Assembly: GCA_028284845.1 (NCBI GenBank) | Contig: JANQQY010000456.1 | Location: forward strand, 1-10,200 | DNA length: 10,200 nucleotides | Source: Spirochaetales bacterium | GTDB taxonomy: Bacteria > Spirochaetota > Spirochaetia > DSM-27196 > SLST01 | Direction: 5' to 3' | Shown: one piece after another, positions 6,109-10,200 of the stretch | Layout: each line of letters opens with the position of its first letter | Position numbering within the stretch: position 1 is the stretch's first letter | The notes under the pieces: model-generated | Database searches by the model: none | The model's input: the letters and a program-made list of their open reading frames with translations, nothing else | What the model was told of the DNA's origin: nothing | Position numbers and translations under genes: made by a program

Positions 6109-7110
6109 ATGGCTCGAACACAGTTTACAGGCATCAGTCCACGCGCGTGGGAGCATCCGGCAGACCGTGCCGCACTTGCGGCCCTCAAGAAGGTGCCGGG
6201 CATTGATCAGGTTCTGAAGTTCTTTTGGGGCATGACATGGGAGAAGCAGATTCGGCTTCGATTTCTCGCCTCGTCGGTCCGGGTGACCGAAAAGCAGTTT
6301 CCAAAGCTTCACAAGATCGTGGATGAGGCGTGCAACACCTTTGATGTTGCCGACCGGCCACAGCTCTTTGTCGATCAGGAACCGAACCTCAACGCGGGAG
6401 CGTGGGGTGTCAAGGAACCATTCATCACGCTCAACTCCAGCATGCTCGACACGCTGAGTGACGACGAGATTCTCGCGGTGATCGGTCACGAACTCGGACA
6501 CATCATGAGCGGGCACGTCCTCTACAAGAACCTGCTTTGGTTCCTAGTAAACAGCACAGGCCTGCTGCGCGCCATACCGTTGCCGTTTCTCGTCATCATG
6601 GGAGTGCTCGCCGCACTCAAAGAGTGGGACCGGAAGAGCGAACTCAGTGCGGATCGTGCGGGATTGCTGACGGTCCAGGACACCGATGTGAGCTACACCC
6701 TTCTGATGAAGCTCGCGGGTGGCAAACACGTCGATCAGATGGATCTTGCGGAGTTCGAACGACAGGCAGACGACTACGACGCGGCGGGCGATGTGCTTGA
6801 GGGCATCTACAAATTCCTCAACCTCGTCTTCCAGTCGCACCCGTTCCCGGTGCTTCGTCTCAGGTCGCTCAAAGGATGGGTTGACGCAGGGGACTACCAG
6901 ACGATTCTGGACGGGACCTACGTCAAGCGCGACCAGGACGAAGAGTCGATCGCCCACGATTTCTCAGAAGCCCAGAAGGCGTACGAGAGCGAGTTCAAGG
7001 GCTCGAACGACCCGCTGGCAAAGGCGATGAGCGATATTGGCGAGGGATTTGAGAATGTCCGATCCGAGGCTGAGAAGTTCTTCTCGTCGTTGTTCAAACG
7101 AGACGAGTAG
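6109..7110 (+). CDS. M48-family zinc metallopeptidase
   Basis: A zinc endopeptidase of 333 residues (from ATG 6109) related to HtpX/Ste24. The zinc site is intact: VIGHELGHIMSGH gives His127, Glu128 and His131, and SELSADRAG gives the third ligand Glu178. Between them, about 142-170, lies a hydrophobic stretch (NLLWFLVNSTGLLRAIPLPF and onward) that may be a membrane-associated hairpin; no N-terminal signal or anchor is visible. The start GISPRAWEHPADRAALAALK and the segment SHPFPVLRLRSLKGW at 243-257 are typical of bacterial stand-alone M48 proteins. The last 70 residues are charged and helical. A longer reading from ATG 6061 adds 16 residues but has no ribosome binding site and would start ahead of the predicted promoter. 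It probably degrades damaged proteins at the membrane; substrate unknown. It is divergent from the lipoprotein gene and ends three bases from the convergent kinase gene. Confidence 0.9.
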   Translation: MARTQFTGISPRAWEHPADRAALAALKKVPGIDQVLKFFWGMTWEKQIRLRFLASSVRVTEKQFPKLHKIVDEACNTFDVADRPQLFVDQEPNLNAGAWGVKEPFITLNSSMLDTLSDDEILAVIGHELGHIMSGHVLYKNLLWFLVNSTGLLRAIPLPFLVIMGVLAALKEWDRKSELSADRAGLLTVQDTDVSYTLLMKLAGGKHVDQMDLAEFERQADDYDAAGDVLEGIYKFLNLVFQSHPFPVLRLRSLKGWVDAGDYQTILDGTYVKRDQDEESIAHDFSEAQKAYESEFKGSNDPLAKAMSDIGEGFENVRSEAEKFFSSLFKRDE

Positions 7111-7113
7111 CCG

Positions 7114-8208
7114 CTAAGGCGGGCTCCAACCAATCGCCTCATACTGCGATGCGAGTGCAAACTGATTCTGCGCTCGCCGCAGGTTCTGGTCGGGCCGTGA
7201 CACCGAGTAGTAGCGATCGTGTTCGAGGTAGTCGGTGAGGTATCGGATGCCCTGTTCCATCGCAAGGACCCATCCGGCGGCCTGGACGAGCACGTGCTCG
7301 GAATCTGCAAGGCCGGTGTAGCCCACGAGAAAACCATCGACCACGGCGTCCACAAGACCTCTATCAATCGTGACGAGCGAGGAATCGGGTTCGTCCTCCC
7401 CAACAGAAACAGGAACGGTCCTCAGCAGATCGCCCAAGTCAAAGAGCGGCGACCCCGGCATCACGGTATCAAAATCGATCACCGCTCGAACGGCGCCTGT
7501 GCGGCTGTCCAGCAAGACGTTGTCGAGTTTGGCGTCGTTGTGGGCGATACGTCTGGGGAGTTCGCCGTCGCTCAGGGAACCGGAGATTGCGCCCAAATGG
7601 TCTGAGCGATCCGCGAGCCACTCAATCACGGAGCGCGTCTCTGCGGAGCTTCGATCCGACTCTGTCGTCTCAAGGAGTCTCCGGTAGCGAGCCGGCGTGT
7701 CATGAAAGCCACGCAACGTCTCGACGATTGACCCAGGATCAATGTGAGCGGCCTGCGTCGAGAACGATCCAAACGCCTTCGCAACCATGTGGGCGAGCTC
7801 CGGTGAGCGGTTGGCGGGATCGACGTCCGGGGCACAGGTTCCTGAGACAAAGGTCATCATTCTCCACGAACAGCCTTCCGGATCGTCGTAGACCAGTGAC
7901 CCGTCGTTCGTTCGAACAAATTGGAGCTCAGAATGCGTCTCACGAGCGACGAGATCGGCATTTCGCGTCACGGCCACCGGATCGTTGAAGACTCCAGTGT
8001 TGATCCTCTGGAGCAGGTATCTGGGGCGAACAGATGGCAGAGCAAAGGTGCCGTGGATTCGTCCTAGTCCGAACGCAGCGAGGTCGTATGCTGCGTTCGG
8101 CGATTCGAGTGCATCCAACACAGAAGAGAACGCCTGGGCGGCTCTGCGTGCGGTTTCAAGGCCATGGGGTCCGGCGTTGTCCAGAGCCATACTCGCTGCG
8201 TTCTCCAC
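7114..8208 (-). CDS. APH/choline-kinase-fold sugar kinase resembling N-acetylhexosamine 1-kinase
   Basis: A cytoplasmic kinase of 364 residues with the aminoglycoside phosphotransferase fold. The N-lobe carries FGLGRIHGTFAL (46-57) and YLLQRIN (64-70). FHDTPAR sits at 168-174, and the catalytic loop RIAHNDAKLDNVLLD holds Asp225 and Asn230. VIDFDTVMPGSPLFDLGDLLRT (243-264) gives the metal-binding Asp245, and GIRYLTDYLEHDRYY lies near 320-334. QRIN, FHDT, HNDxKLxNVLLD and DxDTVMPG together match NahK-type kinases, which phosphorylate the anomeric carbon of N-acetylhexosamines in salvage, rather than antibiotic kinases. The substrate is inferred, and no phosphorylase or nucleotidyltransferase neighbour supports it. 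The start is GTG 8208, with ATG 8190 as an alternative; TAGGCT six bases before the GTG favours the longer form. It is convergent with the M48 gene and divergent from bcp. Confidence 0.85.
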   Translation of the reverse strand: MENAASMALDNAGPHGLETARRAAQAFSSVLDALESPNAAYDLAAFGLGRIHGTFALPSVRPRYLLQRINTGVFNDPVAVTRNADLVARETHSELQFVRTNDGSLVYDDPEGCSWRMMTFVSGTCAPDVDPANRSPELAHMVAKAFGSFSTQAAHIDPGSIVETLRGFHDTPARYRRLLETTESDRSSAETRSVIEWLADRSDHLGAISGSLSDGELPRRIAHNDAKLDNVLLDSRTGAVRAVIDFDTVMPGSPLFDLGDLLRTVPVSVGEDEPDSSLVTIDRGLVDAVVDGFLVGYTGLADSEHVLVQAAGWVLAMEQGIRYLTDYLEHDRYYSVSRPDQNLRRAQNQFALASQYEAIGWSPP

Positions 8209-8214
8209 GATTCG

Positions 8215-8243
8215 AGCCTACTCAATCCCTCGCTTTTCTCCAA
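8215..8243 (-). promoter_or_regulatory. Predicted leaderless promoter of the kinase gene
   Basis: On the minus strand, TTGGAG (8243-8238), 17 bases, then TAGGCT (8220-8215), ending six bases before GTG 8208. No Shine-Dalgarno lies between the -10 and the GTG. The -10 has only three of six consensus bases but keeps the TAnnnT pattern seen at the other Shine-Dalgarno-lacking genes. Confidence 0.4.
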
Positions 8244-8246
8244 TAG

Positions 8247-8275
8247 TTGCCCGCTTCCAGCCCGCTGGCTACTTT
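8247..8275 (+). promoter_or_regulatory. Predicted promoter of bcp with a dyad in the spacer
   Basis: TTGCCC (8247-8252, four of six consensus bases), 17 bases, then TACTTT (8270-8275). The start would be near 8282, giving a leader of about 12 bases that is little more than the AAGGAG ribosome binding site. A 12-base inverted repeat, CCAGC-CC-GCTGG (8257-8268), fills the spacer and could be an operator. Elements are weak, so the call is tentative. Confidence 0.35.
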
Positions 8276-8293
8276 CAGCAGCAAGGAGATTCT

Positions 8294-8746
8294 ATGCTTA
8301 CAGAAGGTGACAAGGCCCCCGATTTCACTCTCAACGACGAGAACGGAACAGCACATAGCCTCAACGAGTTCGCCGGCAAGAAGGTGGTCGTCTACTTCTA
8401 CCCCAAAGACGACACCCCGGGATGCACAAAAGAGGCGTGCAGCTTCAGAGACAATTACGACGCGATTCTGAAGAAAGGCGCCGTGGTGATTGGCATCAGC
8501 GCAGACAACGAAAAGAGTCACGGCAAATTCAAGACGAAGTATGATCTTCCCTTCTATCTGCTGGCCGATCCGGAGAAGCAGGCTATCATGGGATTTGGTG
8601 CATGGGGCGAGAAGAAGATGTACGGGAAGACCTATGAGGGCATCATGCGCAGCACCTTTGTGCTCGATGAAAGCGGCACTGTCATCAAGGCGTGGCCAAA
8701 GGTGAAGCCCGCAGACCACGCTGTCGAGGTGCTAGAAGTTCTTTGA
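8294..8746 (+). CDS. bcp: Thioredoxin-dependent thiol peroxidase, Bcp/PrxQ family
   Basis: A cytoplasmic peroxiredoxin of 150 residues (E. coli Bcp has 156) that reduces hydrogen peroxide and organic peroxides with electrons from thioredoxin. The signature YFYPKDDTPGCTKEACSFRD is complete: peroxidatic Cys44 in TPGC and resolving Cys49 four residues on, the Cx4C arrangement of atypical two-cysteine PrxQ enzymes. GDKAPDFTL opens the thioredoxin fold, VIGISADNEKSH and LPFYLLADPE follow, and GIMRSTFVLDESG carries the conserved arginine. The ATG is set by a strong AAGGAG at 8283-8288, five bases upstream; the open frame continues far upstream opposite the kinase gene, but that part is not coding. 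It is divergent from the kinase gene and is followed after 31 bases by the second lipoprotein gene. Assignment is secure. Confidence 0.95.
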   Translation: MLTEGDKAPDFTLNDENGTAHSLNEFAGKKVVVYFYPKDDTPGCTKEACSFRDNYDAILKKGAVVIGISADNEKSHGKFKTKYDLPFYLLADPEKQAIMGFGAWGEKKMYGKTYEGIMRSTFVLDESGTVIKAWPKVKPADHAVEVLEVL

Positions 8747-8771
8747 AACCACGTACGGGTGGTTGTAGACT
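8743..8771 (+). promoter_or_regulatory. Predicted leaderless promoter of the second lipoprotein gene, with an inverted repeat in its spacer
   Basis: TTGAAA (8743-8748, five of six consensus bases) overlaps the bcp stop codon. After exactly 17 bases comes TAGACT (8766-8771, four of six), which ends six bases before GTG 8778. No Shine-Dalgarno is well placed for the GTG. A perfect inverted repeat, AACCAC/GTGGTT (8747-8752 and 8759-8764), nearly fills the spacer. It might end bcp transcription (though no T-tract follows) or bind a regulator. Confidence 0.45.
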
Positions 8772-8777
8772 CGTAGT

Positions 8778-9902
8778 GTGACCGGCCGAACGGCGTTTTT
8801 GTTCGTAGCACTCCCTCTGCTCATATTCGTTGCCTGTGACCCGGTGAATCAGTTCCCGGAGTACGATGGCGTCGACATCTTGGAGAGTCGGGGCATCACT
8901 CTGGCGTCCGGCGCTGATGGATACGCGTCGAGCCCGGTCGCAAGAACGTTTGACTACGTCAACCTGGCGGTGCTGTCGGCCGCTCAGTACGGTTCCGCTT
9001 CCGGACTCCCCGACGGCGCCGACGTCTACCGCTTGGAGCTCCCAACGCTGCTCCCGGGCGGTGATTTTGAGTCCGGACCGGGCCTGTGGACCGCCTCGGC
9101 GCCCGTTCCCACGGTACTGGACGCCGCGGCGACGACCGGCGCACCGCTCGACGGGACCTACCTGGAGTTTGAGGTGAGCGCAAGCTCGTGGGGACGTGTC
9201 GACCTCTCCGGATTCTCAGATGCCTTTGTCGACAATGCAATCTATCACATCCAGTTCGACGTCTATCGCGCTTCTTCAGACGACACGTTTGTCTTCGACT
9301 ACGGCGACAATGGAACTGAGAGCTACATCAACACGCAGAACAAAGACTGGGTCTTCTCAGGCGGTCCGGGCGCCGCTCAAGAGGCCTCGTTTCCCGGAAG
9401 TGACGACTTTGATCGCTCAACGAAGTTTGCTGCCGCCACGGAAGACGAAGACTACTTCTACGTCGGTTCAGCAGCGACAAGTTCCGTTGTCTCGCGTGGG
9501 TTTCTCGACAATCTGAGGTTTGGTCGAGTCGATGTGCTCCCGCACCACGTCCTGACCGTCGACCCAACGACCTCCAGCGGGCTCGACCTGATTAGCGGGC
9601 AGTACGTCTTTAGTATCTACGTCAAATCAGAGATTGACGCCGAGGTGACCCCAACCACTCCCGATCGCTTCAGGGCGGGTCAGCTTTCGATTGGAATCAA
9701 CGATCAGTTCAACCTTTTCGAACAGTCGACCGTGGGATGGAATCAGAATACGTGGGTACAGGTGTCGGTCACGACGCAGCTATCGGAGGCGGCCCTGGCG
9801 TCGCCGCTACGGATTCAACTAACCACAACGGACGCTCAGCTGCCGGCTGTGGGAAGCGTCTTGATCTCCTCGCCCCGTCTCGAACTCCAGCTCGGCGGGT
9901 AG
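8778..9902 (+). CDS. Lipoprotein with two CenC-type carbohydrate-binding-like beta-sandwich regions
   Basis: A surface lipoprotein of 374 residues. The signal is short and hydrophobic (TAFLFVALPLLIFVAC), with Cys20 as the lipidation site, followed by Asp21, which in enteric bacteria would favour inner-membrane retention; the rule may not hold here. Two beta-rich regions follow. The first (about 90-255) opens with LLPGGDFESGPGLWTAS and closes with GFLDNLRFGRVD; the second (about 256-372) has SGQYVFSIYVKS, WNQNTWVQVSVTT and SVLISSPRLELQ. Both show the order of family 4/9/22-like carbohydrate-binding modules, the first resembling the NGDFE-type opening. No catalytic domain is present, so it would bind a glycan or build structure rather than cut. 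The start is GTG, with a TAnnnT -10 six bases upstream and no ribosome binding site. Lipidation is well supported, module identity moderately, function unknown. Confidence 0.78.
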   Translation: MTGRTAFLFVALPLLIFVACDPVNQFPEYDGVDILESRGITLASGADGYASSPVARTFDYVNLAVLSAAQYGSASGLPDGADVYRLELPTLLPGGDFESGPGLWTASAPVPTVLDAAATTGAPLDGTYLEFEVSASSWGRVDLSGFSDAFVDNAIYHIQFDVYRASSDDTFVFDYGDNGTESYINTQNKDWVFSGGPGAAQEASFPGSDDFDRSTKFAAATEDEDYFYVGSAATSSVVSRGFLDNLRFGRVDVLPHHVLTVDPTTSSGLDLISGQYVFSIYVKSEIDAEVTPTTPDRFRAGQLSIGINDQFNLFEQSTVGWNQNTWVQVSVTTQLSEAALASPLRIQLTTTDAQLPAVGSVLISSPRLELQLGG

Positions 9903-9931
9903 GCTCGGCTCGGCAGCTATCGCCCCCTTGC

Positions 9932-10200
9932 CTACTTCGCGATCAGTACCTTGCGAATCTCGTCTACGCCGGGACCAACGACTCGGATGAAGTAGAGCCC
10001 GGTCGCAACGATCTGGCCACTCGAGTTTGTCCCATCCCACGGGATCAGCTGCTCCCCAACAGGTTGCCGACCGCGGATGAGCGTGCGTACGAGCTGACCG
10101 TCGAGACTGAACACATTGACCGTGAACAGACCGGCGCGCTCGACGTTGATTCGCAGGAGCGTGCGTTCACCGTTCTCGGGGTAGATGACGTTGTTGAGGA
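9932..10200 (-). CDS. C-terminal FlgD-like Ig domain of a secreted protein (5' end outside window)
   Basis: Only the last 88 or so residues are visible; the frame stays open to the right edge, and GTG 10114 is internal rather than a start. The visible part is a FlgD-type Ig-like module: PENGERTLLRINVERAG, FTVNVFSLDGQLVRTLI, PWDGTNSSGQIVATGLYFIR and a closing basic strand IRKVLIAK. Such modules end flagellar hook-cap protein FlgD, but also, far more often, large extracellular or surface proteins, where they resemble C-terminal sorting domains of the type IX system. No hook-cap N-terminal region is visible, so I favour a secreted or surface protein. The gene is convergent with the second lipoprotein gene, 29 bases away, with no clear terminator between them. 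Confidence 0.75.
   Translation of the reverse strand, partial: LNNVIYPENGERTLLRINVERAGLFTVNVFSLDGQLVRTLIRGRQPVGEQLIPWDGTNSSGQIVATGLYFIRVVGPGVDEIRKVLIAK

Noticed and set aside
7111..7122. A small hairpin CCGC-TAAG-GCGG between the M48 and kinase genes as a terminator
   Set aside because: The stem has only four perfect pairs, no T-tract follows on either strand, and it overlaps the kinase stop codon; not supportable as a terminator.
7114..8208. Reading the kinase as an antibiotic-resistance aminoglycoside phosphotransferase
   Set aside because: The fold is shared, but the QRIN, FHDT, HNDxKLxNVLLD and DTVMPG motifs point to the NahK-like branch, and nothing mobile or resistance-related surrounds it.
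7985..8293. An in-frame upstream extension of bcp by 103 codons
   Set aside because: It lies almost wholly opposite the well-supported kinase gene, shows no domain, and a strong AAGGAG places the true start at 8294.
9063..9082. GGDFES in the second lipoprotein as a possible GGDEF cyclase motif
   Set aside because: The order is GGDFE, not GGDEF, and it lies in an extracellular beta-rich protein where it is the typical opening of a CenC-like module.

Overview
The window is a densely packed bacterial chromosomal segment with a GC content that looks to be in the mid-to-high fifties. It holds eleven protein genes: nine complete ones and one cut by each edge. No gene-free stretch exceeds about 140 bases. 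I see no rRNA, tRNA, CRISPR array, insertion sequence, phage gene or long repeat. Two proteins carry lipoboxes ending in AC, a third has a secretory signal or anchor, and the edge gene ends in a FlgD/sorting-type Ig module, so the cell has a complex envelope. A STAS/zinc-ribbon protein next to a membrane-anchored PilZ protein, a transglutaminase-TPR protein and a DRTGG protein would fit a free-living spirochaete. That placement is inference, moderate at best.

Layout. (1) Bases 2-1452, plus strand: the C-terminal part of a transglutaminase-like/TPR protein, coupled through an ATGA overlap to a small DRTGG-domain protein, ending in a hairpin. (2) 1479-3422, minus: an M29 aminopeptidase followed by an exported one-cysteine MsrB. 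(3) 3558-5231, plus: a STAS protein with a C-terminal zinc ribbon and a membrane-anchored PilZ protein. (4) 5207-5959, minus: a lipoprotein of unknown function whose end overlaps the PilZ gene. (5) 6109-7110, plus: an M48-family metallopeptidase. (6) 7114-8208, minus: a kinase resembling N-acetylhexosamine 1-kinase. (7) 8294-9902, plus: a Bcp peroxiredoxin and a lipoprotein with two beta-sandwich regions resembling CenC-type carbohydrate-binding modules. (8) 9932-10200, minus: the C-terminal FlgD-like Ig domain of a protein that continues past the right edge.

How the genes work together. MsrB and Bcp are repair and defence enzymes against oxidants, one exported and one cytoplasmic. The M29 and M48 peptidases belong to protein turnover and quality control. 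STAS plus PilZ looks like a signalling pair that could connect cyclic-di-GMP with a partner-switching (anti-anti-sigma) module. The two lipoproteins and the FlgD-like protein belong to the cell surface. No single pathway joins the whole window.

The most interesting observation is regulatory. Five genes lack a usable Shine-Dalgarno sequence (MsrB, the first lipoprotein, the M48 peptidase, the kinase and the second lipoprotein). Each instead has a TAnnnT -10 element ending 6 or 7 bases before its start codon. In four of the five, a TTG-beginning -35 hexamer lies exactly 17 bases further upstream. This predicts leaderless mRNAs. The three genes with a good Shine-Dalgarno (M29, STAS, Bcp) have predicted promoters further upstream that leave room for a leader.
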